NCBI RefSeq assembly: GCF_000495835.1
Contig: NZ_AWGC01000026.1
Coordinates: 33,814 to 97,813 of the forward strand
DNA length: 64,000 bases
Direction: 5' to 3'
DNA from: Asticcacaulis sp. AC402
GTDB taxonomy: Bacteria; Pseudomonadota; Alphaproteobacteria; Caulobacterales; Caulobacteraceae
Part shown: positions 1-9,526 of the stretch, piece after piece
How positions within the stretch are numbered: the first letter of the stretch is position 1
Layout of the letters: each line of letters starts with the position of its first letter
Position numbers and translations under genes: made by a program
Notes under the pieces: model-generated
Told to the model about the DNA's origin: nothing
Seen by the model: the letters and a program-made list of their open reading frames with translations, nothing else
Databases searched by the model: none

Positions 1-54
1 CTGGCAGTTGGCGTGCTCATCATCCTGATCGCCCTCTACGCCATGTTCTGGTGA
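1..54 (+). CDS. C-terminal end of a membrane protein (partial)
   Basis: The window opens inside a reading frame that ends with TGA at 52-54. The 17 visible residues (LAVGVLIILIALYAMFW) are wholly hydrophobic and end without a charged tail, so this looks like the last transmembrane helix of a membrane protein. Nothing more can be said of its function. The stop codon runs directly into a long palindromic repeat that starts at 54. Confidence 0.5.
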   Translation: MAVGVLIILIALYAMFW

Positions 55-174
55 CAACCCTACTGCGGTGGTCTGCAAACCGCCATCTGGCTGCGATACG
101 GTGCTCACGTACTCAAGTACGCTCCGCTCCGTTTCTCGCCATCTAGCGGTTTTCGACTCACCGCAGCGGGTTGT
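54..174. repeat. Long imperfect palindrome, family C copy 1
   Basis: The two arms (54-92 and 138-174) are imperfect inverted repeats. They pair ACAACCC with GGGTTGT, CTGCGGTG with CACCGCAG, and GCAAACCGC with GCGGTTTTC. The tip at 109-120 is GTACT-ca-AGTAC. Two further copies (26884-27009 and 50889-51004) share the GCAAACCG / CGGTTTTCG core but have different outer arms and tips that still pair. It begins at the last base of the upstream stop codon, so it may act in transcript ending or stability; that is inference. Confidence 0.7.
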
Positions 175-253
175 CCTACAGCGCAATTAGGTAGACGCGG
201 CCGGATCGCTCCGGCCGTGTTTCTACTTAAAAAGTTAGCAATATAAATAACTT

Positions 254-352
254 ATACCTCCCCGTTATACGGGGAGCGGGGCGCCCCGTGGCGTGGATCA
301 TTTGCGGCCAGCAAATGAGACGGTGGGGGATTTGGCCCGCCGGTGTTTCCCT
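254..352. repeat. Dispersed repeat family D copy 1
   Basis: A hairpin head (CTCCCCG-ttata-CGGGGAG) is followed by GTGGATCAT, GCAAATGAGACGGTGG, and GATTTGGCCCGCCGGTGTTTC. The same order of motifs recurs at 28514-28593. The stretch 175-439 otherwise shows no gene. It is AT-rich just before the hairpin and probably holds the promoter of the nucleosidase gene. Confidence 0.6.
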
Positions 353-439
353 CTACAACAACCAACTCTGCAAGACTTGGCACCCGAAAAACCCCTCGCA
401 CCTGTAAAATAATCCGTTGACGAAAACGCCAACCACGTC

Positions 440-1363
440 TTGACTGCCTGTCTGCGTAAGGCAGACACGCGAACTCCGGCGGCGATTGCGCTGGTAACAG
501 GGGTGATGGTGACAGGTCAGGCAAACGCTATGGCGAGGGACAAGCTGCGCACCGCCATCGTCCTGGCCTTCGACCCCGAATGGGACGCCCTCGTGCCGCA
601 CATTGCCGAGGCGAAAACCGAGACCCATGATGGCGTTACCTATGTCACCGGGACGATCGGTGACGAACCGGTTGTCATGGGCTTGAGCGGCGTCTCAATG
701 GTCAATGCGGCCATGAACACCCAGCGCCTGCTGGGTCACTACAAGGTATCGCGCATCGTCATGTCGGGGATAGCCGGCGGCGTCGATCCCGCCCTGAACA
801 TCGGCGATATTGTCGTTGCCGACGCCTGGTCCCAGCCAATGGAGACCCTGGCGGCGCGCCAAACCCCCGAGGGCTATCGTCCACCGGCCTGGCTGTGGGG
901 CATGGCGAAGAAACCGAACTTCGGGATCTTCATGCCACGCCAGATCCGCATCGATTCTACCGACTACGACAAGTTTCCGGCTGATCCGGACCTGATCGCC
1001 ATCGCCCACACACTCGAACCGATGGCGCTAAGACAGTGCGTCTCGGACACCCTGTGCCTGGAGCATGCGCCGAAAGTCGTCGTGGGTGGGGAGGGGGTGA
1101 GTGCCGCCGCGTTCATCGACAACGCCGATTACCGCACCTACCTGCACACGGCGTTTTCGGCGCGGGTAACCGACATGGAATCGGCCGCCGTGGCCCAGGT
1201 GGCTTTTGCGAACAAGGTGCCGTTTATCGCCTTCCGCGCCCTGTCGGACCTGGCTGGTGGCGATGCCGATGTCAACCAGATGACGGCCTTCATGACCCTG
1301 GCGTCGGAGAATTCAGCGGCGGTCGTTGTCGCCTTCGTTAAGGCCCTGCCCGGAAAGAACTGA
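440..1363 (+). CDS. Exported 5'-methylthioadenosine/S-adenosylhomocysteine nucleosidase-like protein
   Basis: The protein (307 residues from a TTG at 440) belongs to the purine/uridine phosphorylase superfamily (PF01048), whose members cleave or phosphorolyse nucleosides. The nucleoside-binding core is visible: GLSGVSMVNAAMNTQ, MSGIAGGVDP, GDIVVADAW and, near the end, the VTDMESAAVAQVAF segment with the conserved ME(S) motif. From the TTG, the first 30 residues look like a signal peptide ending GQANA, which would place it in the periplasm. The TTG has no clear Shine-Dalgarno; ATG codons at 506 and 530 follow AGG-rich sequence and would give a cytoplasmic protein. Family membership is firm; substrate, location and start are not. 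Confidence 0.75.
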   Translation: MTACLRKADTRTPAAIALVTGVMVTGQANAMARDKLRTAIVLAFDPEWDALVPHIAEAKTETHDGVTYVTGTIGDEPVVMGLSGVSMVNAAMNTQRLLGHYKVSRIVMSGIAGGVDPALNIGDIVVADAWSQPMETLAARQTPEGYRPPAWLWGMAKKPNFGIFMPRQIRIDSTDYDKFPADPDLIAIAHTLEPMALRQCVSDTLCLEHAPKVVVGGEGVSAAAFIDNADYRTYLHTAFSARVTDMESAAVAQVAFANKVPFIAFRALSDLAGGDADVNQMTAFMTLASENSAAVVVAFVKALPGKN

Positions 1364-1404
1364 CCTGAAGTTTCTCGACACGTGTTTCGGCCTTACCGTC
1401 CAGG

Positions 1405-1496
1405 GCACCCGCACGCGCGTTTCCGTTTTCGGGAAAATTGCGCGACAAAACAAAAACCCGGAGCGAGATAACGAGTGTACCTAAAGCCATAAGGCT
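1405..1496 (+). repeat. Dispersed repeat family A, 5'-truncated copy
   Basis: This segment shares GTTTTCGGGAAAATTGCGCG, ACAAAACAAAAA, GAGCGAGAT and CCTAAAGCCAT with the complete copy at 58214-58333 but lacks the first 25 or so bases. It lies about 40 bases downstream of the nucleosidase stop codon. Confidence 0.65.
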
Positions 1497-1554
1497 CCTG
1501 TCGCTGGTATCGGCCTGTTGATCGCCCTTATCGGCGCCGTTTTCGCGATTCACA

Positions 1555-1610
1555 GATTACCCAGATTTCACAGATTATTCAGAGTCTTAATCTGTGAAAT
1601 CCGCGTAATC
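1555..1610. repeat. 23-bp near-perfect stem palindrome
   Basis: Bases 1555-1577 and 1588-1610 are inverted repeats with two mismatches in 23 positions, around a 10-base spacer. The arms contain GATTTCACAGATTA and TAATCTGTGAAATC. Base composition is lower in GC than its surroundings. No run of T follows on either strand, so a simple terminator is unlikely. It looks like a stand-alone palindromic repeat unit 80 bp upstream of the oxidase gene. Confidence 0.65.
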
Positions 1611-1689
1611 TCTGGTCCCACTTTTACGGCCAACAACCCTTGCGCCGGGCTTGCGGTCATGAGACTGATACCGCATCAGGAGGCACAGA

Positions 1690-2818
1690 ATGGACCGGCG
1701 GCATCTCTTCAGAACAGGTTTGGCGGCTGCGGGTCTGTCGGCGCTTCCCACGCTGGTCAGGGCCGACGCCCCCATCATACCGATCCGTGTCAATGCGCCC
1801 GATGTCTTTCGCACCACGGTCTGTCTGCGGCCGTTCCGCGCCGCCGGACCGCGTATCGAGACCGAAGTCGTCGGCCGCAAGATTGTTGTCCACAACTATG
1901 GCCACGGCGGCAGCGGCTGGTCGCTGTCCTGGGGCTCGGCCGAAGCCGCCGTCAAGCTGGCTATGCAGTCCTCGCCCGAAAAGATCGCCGTCATCGGGGC
2001 TGGCGCCCTGGGTCTGACCGCCGCCATTACCGCCCAGCGCGCCGGTGCCGACGTCACCATCTACGCCAGGGAACGCTTTCCCTTCGTGCGCTCGGCCCGG
2101 GCCACGGGAAGCTGGACGCCGGATTCGCGCATCGCCAAGACCGCTGCCGTCGATGCCGGTTTCGCTGACCGCTGGGAACGCATGGCACGGACGTCCCTGG
2201 TCCTTCATCGTGGCTTCGTTGGGCTGGGCGGCAATCCGGTTGAATGGATGGATCAGTACGTCCTGCGTAAGCCGCCGGCTCCGGAACTGGCGCCCTCGTC
2301 CCTCCCTCCGGCCGTCGAACCGGAAGATCCCGGCTTTGTCTACCTCGAAGACCGTCTGCGCGATGTCGTGCCGCGTTTCCACGCCTATACCGGCGTGCAT
2401 CCCTTTAACGCCGGCGAGATCCGCCGTGGGACCATCATGACCTTCAACGTCGCTTCCTATTGCCACCAGTTGGAGAGCGACTTCCTTGCGGCCGGCGGGC
2501 GGTTCGAAGCGATGGAATTCCACACGCCGTCGGACCTGTCGCGGCTGAAGGAAAAGGTGGTCGTCAATTGCACCGGTTATGGCGCCCGGGCCCTTTTCAG
2601 GGACGAAAGCATCACCCCCGTGCGGGGCCAGATCGTCTGGCTGGTGCCGCAGGCGGACGTGCATTATGGTTTGTATATCAGTGGTCTTCTGGTATTGGCG
2701 CGGCGCGACGGTATTGTCGTTCAGGCCACAGGCGGCGAAATGTCGGGCTGGAACGATGACAATGAGACGCCGGACTCCATTGCCGCCCAGGCAGCGCTGG
2801 ACAGGTTAAAGAGTATCT

Positions 2819-2826
<8 letters not shown>
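1690..2826 (+). CDS. Tat-exported D-amino-acid oxidase homologue with permuted domain order
   Basis: This 378-residue FAD oxidoreductase (DAO family, PF01266) would oxidise a D-amino acid or similar amine to the oxo acid. A strong Shine-Dalgarno (AGGAGG) precedes ATG 1690. Residues 1-26 form a twin-arginine signal (DRRHLF, hydrophobic stretch, cut near VRADA), so the folded holoenzyme would be exported. Residues 41-90 carry the signature LRPFR...HNYGHGGSGWSLSWGSA, which in known D-amino-acid oxidases lies at the C-terminus. The FAD-binding motif VIGAGALGLTAA follows at 101-112, although it is normally N-terminal. The protein ends at LDRLKSIYA, where the normal enzyme would go on into the LRP segment. 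The order is therefore circularly permuted. Its stop overlaps the dusA start by 8 bases, which suggests co-transcription. Substrate unknown. Confidence 0.85.
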
Positions 2827-3832
<1,006 letters not shown>

Positions 3833-3833
3833 C

Positions 3834-3953
3834 GAGAGTGGTATGCGTTTTGATGGAATCAAAACCCCGCTCTAAGTTTTTGTTGTGTCGCGCAATTTAT
3901 CCGAAAACGGGAGCGCCCGTGCGATGGCGTCCACTCTATCGGATTGCGCTCTA
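3834..3953 (-). repeat. Dispersed repeat family A, 120-bp copy
   Basis: Read on the minus strand it begins TAGAGCGCAATCCGATA and includes GTTTTCGGATAAATTGCGCG, ACAAAAACTTAGAGCGGGG and the small hairpin TTTTGATTCCATCAAAA. It fills the gap between the dusA stop and the aspartic protease stop. Its first three bases, TAG, are the stop codon of the protease gene. Confidence 0.8.
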
Positions 3954-4484
3954 GGGGTGCAGGATCATCGACGACGGGGTCGCTTCGAACCGGCTGAGAC
4001 GGCCGAGATAGCTCATGCCCAGCAACGAGATATTCAGCCCGTCCTGAACCACCAGGGCGTCGACATCGCGCACTGTGCTGGTGCCGACTCCGACCGATTT
4101 CAGCTTGACCAGGGCGGCATAGGACGGGCCGTTGGCGGTGATCACCTTCTTGTCGTAGACCAGATCCTTGGGCAGGAAACCCAGGCGCTGGGCGTCGGAC
4201 GGTGTCAACACCACCTGGGTGGCGCCGGTGTCGACCAGGAAGCGCACGGCGGTATTGTTGACCGAAGCATTGGCCCAGAAGTGGCCGTCCTTGGCCTTGG
4301 GGATGGCAGTTGAGTGCCCGGCCGAGCTTGCGGAAGAGGTCGCGGTCTGAACGACGGCGGCCCGGGACCCGGTTCCGTTTGCCGGCGCAGTCTGCTGGCT
4401 TTGCTCGTGCAGCGACAGGATGCCCATGCCGGTCATGACGGCGCAAAAGACGGCGCTGCCGACGATAATGGCCGATTTATACAT
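3951..4484 (-). CDS. Membrane-anchored retropepsin-like aspartic protease
   Basis: The 177-residue protein has an N-terminal hydrophobic segment (residues 4-22, IIVGSAVFCAVMTGMGI), a Ser/Ala-rich linker to about residue 62, then a retropepsin-type domain. The active-site motif LVDTGATQVVLT is clear, followed by a flap region and SLLGMSYLGRL near the end. This matches the clan AA aspartic protease family often called TIGR02281 in alphaproteobacteria. Such proteins carry one Asp each and act as dimers, here on the outer face of the inner membrane. ATG 4484 is chosen because GGGAG lies 8 bases before it; an in-frame extension to 4550 has no such signal. The TAG stop is supplied by the adjoining family A repeat. 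Confidence 0.8.
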   Translation of the reverse strand: MYKSAIIVGSAVFCAVMTGMGILSLHEQSQQTAPANGTGSRAAVVQTATSSASSAGHSTAIPKAKDGHFWANASVNNTAVRFLVDTGATQVVLTPSDAQRLGFLPKDLVYDKKVITANGPSYAALVKLKSVGVGTSTVRDVDALVVQDGLNISLLGMSYLGRLSRFEATPSSMILHP

Positions 4485-4858
4485 GATTACGCGCTCCCGG
4501 GAGCGTTTCCGGACACCCCGCCGGAACGCAGCGCTTTTGCGCCTGACCAAAGCCTAAACAAGAAGGGTTGATTTCAAATGAATCCTGGGGAAAATCGTCA
4601 AGTGAGTGGAATGTCGTCTTTTTATGAATTTGATAACCGCAATTAAAATGTTTAAAAACAATTAGATAGAGAAATTCGTGACAATTTTATACTCCGTATG
4701 CGGATTAGTTCTTGTTTTTGGAGAAAATCGTCGGCATACTGATGATCGACGCGACGACGACTGTGAGGGTGAGGCCAGGCTCTACGGCCAGACCAACCCC
4801 CTGTGAGCCGCGACGCGTCTTCTTGTCCGCCTGCAATTTGGAAAAGGAGACGCAAACC
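4485..4858. other. AT-rich intergenic stretch, probable promoter region
   Basis: I see no convincing gene here. Bases 4560-4720 are clearly AT-rich for this genome and probably hold promoters for the protease gene (leftward) and for the rightward transcript that ends at the terminator near 5083. Rightward frames open from 4712, but the codons do not look selected. Confidence 0.4.
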
Positions 4859-5014
4859 ATGCAAGACCAAGAAAAAAAGGCTCACGCCATGACCTCGTTT
4901 GCCCTGTTCGGGGGTCTGTTCGCCAGTCCGCGCCAAAAAAACGAGAGGCCAGAAAAGCGAACGGCCAAAAATGCGAAAGTTAGGCAGTCGGCCGCAGGAC
5001 GTCCGAACGTTTGA
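4859..5014 (+). CDS. Possible small protein of 51 residues
   Basis: An ATG at 4859 is preceded by AAAGGAG at good spacing and opens a 51-codon frame. The predicted protein begins MQDQEKKAHAMTSFALFGG and then becomes strongly basic (RQKNERPEKRTAKNAKVRQ). It lies just before a strong intrinsic terminator on the same strand, so a short transcript is likely. I do not recognise the sequence, and the transcript could equally be a small RNA. Confidence 0.35.
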   Translation: MQDQEKKAHAMTSFALFGGLFASPRQKNERPEKRTAKNAKVRQSAAGRPNV

Positions 5015-5047
5015 ACGAAGACAGGCAAAACTTCGCCGACAAACGAA

Positions 5048-5083
5048 GACGGCCCTCCACCAACGCGGAGGGCCGTCTTTTTT
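5048..5083 (+). terminator. Intrinsic terminator
   Basis: An 11-bp GC-rich stem (GACGGCCCTCC / GGAGGGCCGTC, 5048-5058 and 5067-5077) with an 8-base loop is followed by TTTTTT. It would end rightward transcription from the 4.7-5.0 kb region. Confidence 0.85.
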
Positions 5084-5139
5084 AGGTTTACGCCGATGGC
5101 AACCCTGAAGTCACAAGGCGTTAGGCTTGCTGGCCAGGA

Positions 5140-5514
5140 TTAGTTGGATGCCAGCTTGACGCCGGCCTTCTCTTCAGCCGCTGCCATGTTCGGGCTCGAC
5201 TTCAATACCTTGGTCGCAGCGCCGCCGCCGGTACCGTCGAACTTCGACGACAGTTCGACCCAGTAAAGGCCGTCAGCCGCCAGGAAGTTGTACTTGAAGT
5301 CGACCTGGTAATTGCCGGCGCGGAAATCGCAGGCCGAGATATTGACCATCTGCTTGCCGGTGACGGCGACAACCTTAGCAACGGTGGCCTTGCCAACGCC
5401 CGCGGCCAGCATGCCGGCGGCGGATTCCTGGTCTTCAGAGCAGGGGGCGGCAAAAGCGGGGGCGGCGATTGCGGCTGTCAGCGCAATGGCCGAAAGAATG
5501 AGGGTTTTTTTCAA
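5140..5514 (-). CDS. Small secreted protein, paralogue of the neighbouring gene
   Basis: This 124-residue protein has a textbook signal peptide (MKKTLILSAIALTAAIAAPAFA-AP). The start is a TTG with AGGAG eight bases upstream. The mature part has a Cys pair (Cys25 and one in ISACDF) that could form a disulfide, and the blocks VTGKQM, FKYNFLAADGLYWVELSS and KAGVKLASN. The same blocks recur in the protein at 5726-6115, so the two arose by duplication. I do not recognise a named family. Export and the aromatic beta-rich pattern suggest a small periplasmic or surface protein; function unknown. Confidence 0.75.
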   Translation of the reverse strand: MKKTLILSAIALTAAIAAPAFAAPCSEDQESAAGMLAAGVGKATVAKVVAVTGKQMVNISACDFRAGNYQVDFKYNFLAADGLYWVELSSKFDGTGGGAATKVLKSSPNMAAAEEKAGVKLASN

Positions 5515-5683
5515 CTGAGTGTCTCCTTGAGGTTCTTCAGGGTGACGTCAGGTATAGAACGAAATGGAAAACATTCCGTAAAACACGGTATTTACCGGCT
5601 GTTAGCAGAGTTTAACGCCAGACCCGGTAATCGCGCGCCGGCAAGGCGTCGAAGGTTAACGCCTCAGCTCTCGTTGTTGCAGA

Positions 5684-5716
5684 TAAAAAATAGCGGGAGA
5701 TTTTTTCATCTCCCGC
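5684..5716 (-). terminator. Intrinsic terminator
   Basis: On the minus strand a perfect 9-bp stem (GCGGGAGAT / ATCTCCCGC, 5693-5701 and 5708-5716) is followed by TATTTTTTAT. It lies 10 bases beyond the stop of the secreted protein gene at 5726 and so separates the two paralogues into distinct transcripts. Confidence 0.85.
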
Positions 5717-5725
5717 CTTAAATTC

Positions 5726-6115
5726 TTAGTTCGAAGCCAGCTTTACGCCCTTGGCCGCCGAGGCCGCTGACAGGTTGGGGCTCATCTGTAAAACCTTCAT
5801 GTCGATGACCGCAGCGCCCTTGACCTTGGCACTCCCCTGGATCCAGTACAGGCCGTCGGCGCCGAGGACGTTGTACTTGAAGATGACCAGCACGCCGCCG
5901 CCGTTGAGACTGCATTCGGTCACGTCGATCATCTGCTTGCCGGTCACCGCGACAGCCGTTGCGACCTTGGCCGCTGCAGCCGTGGCAACGGCCTTGCCGG
6001 CAGTGGCTTCCTCGGCTTCTTCACATTCGGCAAGGGCATGGCCGGCCAGGCCGGCCGAGATGAGCAGGGTAGCCGCAAACAGGGTGGGGCGGAGAGGGCG
6101 GACGATTTTCTGCAT
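5726..6115 (-). CDS. Small secreted protein, paralogue of the 5140-5514 gene
   Basis: From ATG 6115 the protein has 129 residues with a signal peptide that ends near GHALAE. The mature part starts with an acidic stretch (ECEEAEEATAG), then alanine-rich sequence, then the blocks shared with its neighbour: VTGKQM, FKYNVLGADGLYWIQGS, KVLQMSPN and KGVKLASN. One Cys lies at the start of the mature part and one in VTECSL, the same layout as in the paralogue. A GTG at 6130 would add five residues. It has its own terminator and so is likely expressed independently. Function unknown. Confidence 0.75.
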   Translation of the reverse strand: MQKIVRPLRPTLFAATLLISAGLAGHALAECEEAEEATAGKAVATAAAAKVATAVAVTGKQMIDVTECSLNGGGVLVIFKYNVLGADGLYWIQGSAKVKGAAVIDMKVLQMSPNLSAASAAKGVKLASN

Positions 6116-6276
6116 TTTGCAAACTTTCACTAAGAACGCACGGGGCAGGTGCGCGGGAGAGAGCGGGTGGCAAGAACCTGACTTTTAACGTAGGGTTGCA
6201 GATACAGTATTACCTGAAGGCTATTTAATTTCATGTGAATCTATATGACCCTGCGAAGGGTTATGTAGTCTTTTTA

Positions 6277-6423
6277 TACCAACCCGCGAAAATCTTGACT
6301 CATCGTGGGTTGGCAAGCGCGCCAGAGAACGTACTTCGGGCGCCCGAGCTTTTGCGAGGAGCCATGCGGCGCTTGAGCTGAAAAAAAGCGAATACCAAGC
6401 GTCATTCTTTATGAGGCTTGGTA
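6277..6423. repeat. Family B element, 147 bp, inverted terminal repeats
   Basis: The element starts TACCAACCCGCGAAAATC and ends ATGAGGCTTGGTA, so its ends are imperfect inverted repeats (TACCAAcCC / GGcTTGGTA). Inside are GACTCATCG, GAGCTTTTGCGAGGAGCCATG and ATACCAAGCGTCATTCTTT. A near-identical copy sits at 16890-17038. No reading frame is conserved between the copies. It looks like a non-autonomous miniature transposable element. Confidence 0.75.
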
Positions 6424-6493
6424 TTACGCTCGCTTTCCTTGCGATGGGTTGCCGTGTTCCTTTCCCGACACCGGGTACCCGCATGCCAGGCAT

Positions 6494-6525
6494 AAAAAAA
6501 CGGAGACGCCGTGAAGCGTCTCCGT
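6494..6525 (-). terminator. Intrinsic terminator of the chemoreceptor gene
   Basis: On the minus strand a 10-bp stem (ACGGAGACGC / GCGTCTCCGT, 6500-6509 and 6516-6525) with a 6-base loop is followed by seven T. It lies about 50 bases after the chemoreceptor stop. Confidence 0.9.
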
Positions 6526-6573
6526 TGATGGTCAGTCCCAAGTCCCGCAGGGCCATGCGGGACAAGCAGTCCT

Positions 6574-8295
6574 TTAGGCAGCTGTCAGTTCGCTCAGGAA
6601 GCGGCGGATGTTCTCGCTCATGGCTTCGGTGCGCTTGGTCAGTTGATTGGCCGCGCCGAGCATTTCGGTCGAAGCCTTTTCGGTGTCGGCAGCCGACGCC
6701 GACAATTGCGCCACTGAGCTGGACGCCATGGTGGTACCGTCGGAGGCTTCGTTGACGTTGCGGGCGATTTCGTTGGTGGCGTCGCCTTGCTGATGCACCG
6801 AGTCGGCGATCGACGAAGCGATCTCGTTCATGTGCTTGATGGTCTCGCCGATGCCGCGAATAGCATTGACGCCGTTCTGCGCGGCCGACTGGATATCCTT
6901 GATGCGGTCGCGGATTTCATCGGTCGCCTTGGCGGTCTGCTGGGCCAGCGACTTGACTTCCGAGGCGACGACGGCGAAGCCCTTGCCGGCCTCTCCCGCT
7001 CGCGCGGATTCGATGGTGGCATTCAGCGCCAGCAGGTTCGTCTGCTGGGCGATGGCGTTGATCAGGTCGACAACCTCGCCGATCTGGTCGGCGGCGCGCG
7101 ACAGTTCCGCCATCGAGGCGTTGGTGCGGTCAGCTTCCGAAACGGCCTCAGCGGCGATTTCCACTGAGCGCACGGCCTGGTCACCGATAACGCCGATCGA
7201 GGCCGACAGCTCGGTTGTCGCCGAGGCGACATTCTGGACGTTATCGGCGGAGTTACGGATCGACGACACTGCCGATTGCGACCGGCGCTCGTTTTCACCG
7301 GCGATCGTCAGCAGGGTGCGGCCATTGGCATCCAGGTCCGAAGCGGCCGACGACAGGGCGTCCAGCATGTCCTGGGCTTCGTGGCGGAAGCGTTCGGCCA
7401 GTTCCGACATTTGACGGGCGCGTTCTTCGCGGGTCTTGGCGGTAGCGGCTTCCATGGCCGACAGGCGGGCCTTTTCCTCGGCATTGGCCTTGAAGACGTT
7501 CAGGCTGTCGACGACGCTTTTCAGCTCGTCGCGGCGGGCCAGGGCGGAGATGTCGACATTCAGGTTTCCCGTCGCCAGTTCCTCGGTTGTCTTGGCGATG
7601 CGGTTGATCCCGGTGACGGTGACGCGCGAGAAGATGAAAGCGATTCCCATCGACAGGGCGGCCATGACGGCGGCGAAAGCGGCCAGCATGGTGATGCCGG
7701 CGGCCTGGGCCTTCTTGGCGTCGGCGGCGGCGGCCTTGGCCTTGGCGACATTGACCTCGATCATCTGGTCGGTGATCTCGGACATCTTGGCATAACCATC
7801 GTCGAATTGCGACATCAGCGGGCCAACCGAGGCGAAGTCGACGTCCATCACCGAGCCGGCGAATTCGACCGCTTCCTTGTAGGTCTTGATTTCCTTGGCC
7901 AGGTCACCGAACTGCTTCTTCAACTCGGGCGTGGCGGCCTTTTCGGCATTGGCCTTGACCTGAGCTTCGGTCTTGCCGAGATCCTCGACGACCTTGGCGA
8001 CAGCGGCCGAGGCATTGGCCGTCGGATCCGTTGCCTTCTTGGTCAGGGCGTTGAACAGGTCGCCGTTGGCCTCCTTGATATCGGACTTGATCTCGCCCAG
8101 TTCCACGACCTGCGGCAGCGCCTTGGTGTTGATGTCGTCGATGGCCTTGCCCTGGCCGTTCATAACATGAACGGCGCCAAGGGTCAGCACGACCAGGATG
8201 GCGGTCGCCACGGCGGCGGGCGCCATGAATTTCACCGTGAACGGCCAGTTCGAGATCTTGAACCCGCCGGCGTTGTTAGTACCTTGTTTCGTCAT
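6574..8295 (-). CDS. Methyl-accepting chemotaxis protein
   Basis: The 573-residue receptor has a short cytoplasmic N-terminus, TM1 (about residues 22-45), a mostly helical periplasmic domain of 150 residues, TM2 (about 200-223), a HAMP linker (about 221-275) and a cytoplasmic coiled coil. The signalling tip is canonical: [18 protein letters not shown] followed by [17 protein letters not shown]. It would dimerise, sense an unknown ligand and control CheA. There is no C-terminal CheR-binding pentapeptide (it ends [10 protein letters not shown]), so adaptation may rely on other receptors. ATG 8295 is chosen because AGGGG precedes it; an upstream in-frame extension lacks such a signal. No che genes are nearby. 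Confidence 0.93.
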   Translation of the reverse strand: MTKQGTNNAGGFKISNWPFTVKFMAPAAVATAILVVLTLGAVHVMNGQGKAIDDINTKALPQVVELGEIKSDIKEANGDLFNALTKKATDPTANASAAVAKVVEDLGKTEAQVKANAEKAATPELKKQFGDLAKEIKTYKEAVEFAGSVMDVDFASVGPLMSQFDDGYAKMSEITDQMIEVNVAKAKAAAADAKKAQAAGITMLAAFAAVMAALSMGIAFIFSRVTVTGINRIAKTTEELATGNLNVDISALARRDELKSVVDSLNVFKANAEEKARLSAMEAATAKTREERARQMSELAERFRHEAQDMLDALSSAASDLDANGRTLLTIAGENERRSQSAVSSIRNSADNVQNVASATTELSASIGVIGDQAVRSVEIAAEAVSEADRTNASMAELSRAADQIGEVVDLINAIAQQTNLLALNATIESARAGEAGKGFAVVASEVKSLAQQTAKATDEIRDRIKDIQSAAQNGVNAIRGIGETIKHMNEIASSIADSVHQQGDATNEIARNVNEASDGTTMASSSVAQLSASAADTEKASTEMLGAANQLTKRTEAMSENIRRFLSELTAA

Positions 8296-8544
8296 TTTGG
8301 CCCCTGACTTTAAGGATAAGTGGCTGTATTTATGGGAAGCTGAACACCCCGGGTCGCAGACGCGACTCATGGTTAATTCGAGCTTTGGGGACAAACTGTC
8401 AGATTAAGGTTGTTGAATTCCTAACGAAGCCGGGGATTGTTGGCGGCGCACGAATTGCGGCTGTCGGGCTCGCACAGGCTTTGCGGTCGCAGACTTTGTT
8501 GGTACAGCTGCGCACGTTACATTTCTGAGCCAGACGAGGACGCT

Positions 8545-9309
8545 ATGCGCCATCCCATTGAGTCCGTATCCGCCGATGGCGTGAAGATCACCGCCTATCG
8601 CTTTGTCGAGAAACGCCAGGTGGCCCGGGTCATTGCGGCTGGCGCCGCCGCAGGCAGTGCGCCGTTGACCCATGTGATTTCGGAAGCCACCCATATTCAC
8701 CAGATCGGCGTGGAGTTAACGGGCGGGGCCCTGCTTCTTGAGCCGGGCGCGTTGCAATATCACCACGGCCGCATCCAGTCGGAAATCCAGCGCCACGAAC
8801 CGGGCAAGGGCTTCCTGTCGCGCGCTGTGGCCTCCGCCGGGACCGGGGAGTCCGCCTTCGCCACTAAGTTTACCGGCACGGGCACCTTGTGGGCCGAGCC
8901 CAGCCGCAAGCACTTCATCCTGGCCAATATGGATGTTGGCGACGACCTGCTGCTGGACGATCGCGCCTTTTACGCCTGTACCGGTGGTATCAGCCTGTCC
9001 ACCCACCGCCATACCTCGGTCACCGGCATCCTGTCGGGCAATGGCTTCATGCAGCCCAAGCTGTCCGGGCGCGGCGCCTTCGTCGTCGAAAGCCCGGTGC
9101 CGGTCGAAGAAATCGATGTCATCGAGCTCAACAACGGCGAGGCCGTGGTCGACGGCGACTTCATGCTGATGTTCTCGGCGTCGCTGGAAGTGTCGATCGG
9201 GCCGCTGGTCAAGGGACTGCGCAACGCCCTGCGCTCGGGCGAGGGGCTGGTCTACAAGTTCCGCGGCACCGGCAGCATCTGGGTGATGCCGACGGCGCGG
9301 GTGGCGTGA
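8545..9309 (+). CDS. AIM24 (DUF124) family protein
   Basis: The 254-residue protein belongs to the AIM24/TIGR00266 family of beta-rich proteins found in bacteria and, as AIM24, in mitochondria, where it affects inner membrane organisation. Typical features are repeated Gly-rich beta hairpins such as FTGTGTLWAEP, SGNGFMQPKLSGRGAFVVESP and KFRGTGSIWV. There is no signal peptide or membrane helix, so it is probably cytoplasmic. ATG 8545 follows GAGGA at short spacing; the frame is open further upstream but without a better start. Bacterial function is not established. It stands alone between divergent and convergent genes. Confidence 0.8.
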   Translation: MRHPIESVSADGVKITAYRFVEKRQVARVIAAGAAAGSAPLTHVISEATHIHQIGVELTGGALLLEPGALQYHHGRIQSEIQRHEPGKGFLSRAVASAGTGESAFATKFTGTGTLWAEPSRKHFILANMDVGDDLLLDDRAFYACTGGISLSTHRHTSVTGILSGNGFMQPKLSGRGAFVVESPVPVEEIDVIELNNGEAVVDGDFMLMFSASLEVSIGPLVKGLRNALRSGEGLVYKFRGTGSIWVMPTARVA

Positions 9310-9336
9310 TGCCCTTTAACGACAGCCCACTTTGAT

Positions 9337-9450
9337 CTTGACACATTGCGGGTTGGGAAGGCCGACTGGCCGCTTATGCGGCGGCGTTTGAGCTGCGAAA
9401 GGGCAAATCTGCACCTTGTGTGTCAGCGTCTTTGCAGGGTGGTATAAGTT
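9337..9450. repeat. Degenerate family B-like sequence
   Basis: This stretch resembles the middle of the family B elements (TTGAC...GCGGGTTGG, AAGGCCGACTGGCCGC, GGCGTTTGAGCTG) and ends GGTGGTATAA, but it has drifted and its left end is unclear. It lies between two convergent genes. Confidence 0.5.
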
Positions 9451-9465
9451 CTGATTAGCGAAGCC

Positions 9466-9503
9466 ACAAAAGGCGAGGCCCCGCGGTTGCCCGCGGGGCC
9501 TCG
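9466..9503 (-). terminator. Hairpin terminator of the SleB-type gene
   Basis: A perfect 13-bp GC-rich stem (CGAGGCCCCGCGG / CCGCGGGGCCTCG, 9474-9486 and 9491-9503) with a 4-base loop is followed on the minus strand by CCTTTTGTG. The T-tract is short, but the stem is very stable. It lies just after the leftward gene ending at 9527. Confidence 0.7.
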
Positions 9504-9526
9504 TTCATGGGAGGTCGTATCCAGCT

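Noticed and set aside
3859..4446. A 195-codon minus-strand frame overlapping the aspartic protease gene
   Set aside because: It is Arg/Pro/Gly-rich in the way typical of out-of-frame GC-rich sequence, and the protease frame has a clear active-site motif, signal anchor and ribosome site.
4712..4858. In-frame upstream extension of the possible 51-residue protein
   Set aside because: No ribosome site lies before the TTG at 4712, while AAAGGAG stands directly before the ATG at 4859.
7276..8307. A 343-codon plus-strand frame opposite the chemoreceptor gene
   Set aside because: It lies wholly antisense to a textbook chemoreceptor. Its Gly/His/Asp/Gln-rich composition is what the complement of such genes gives.
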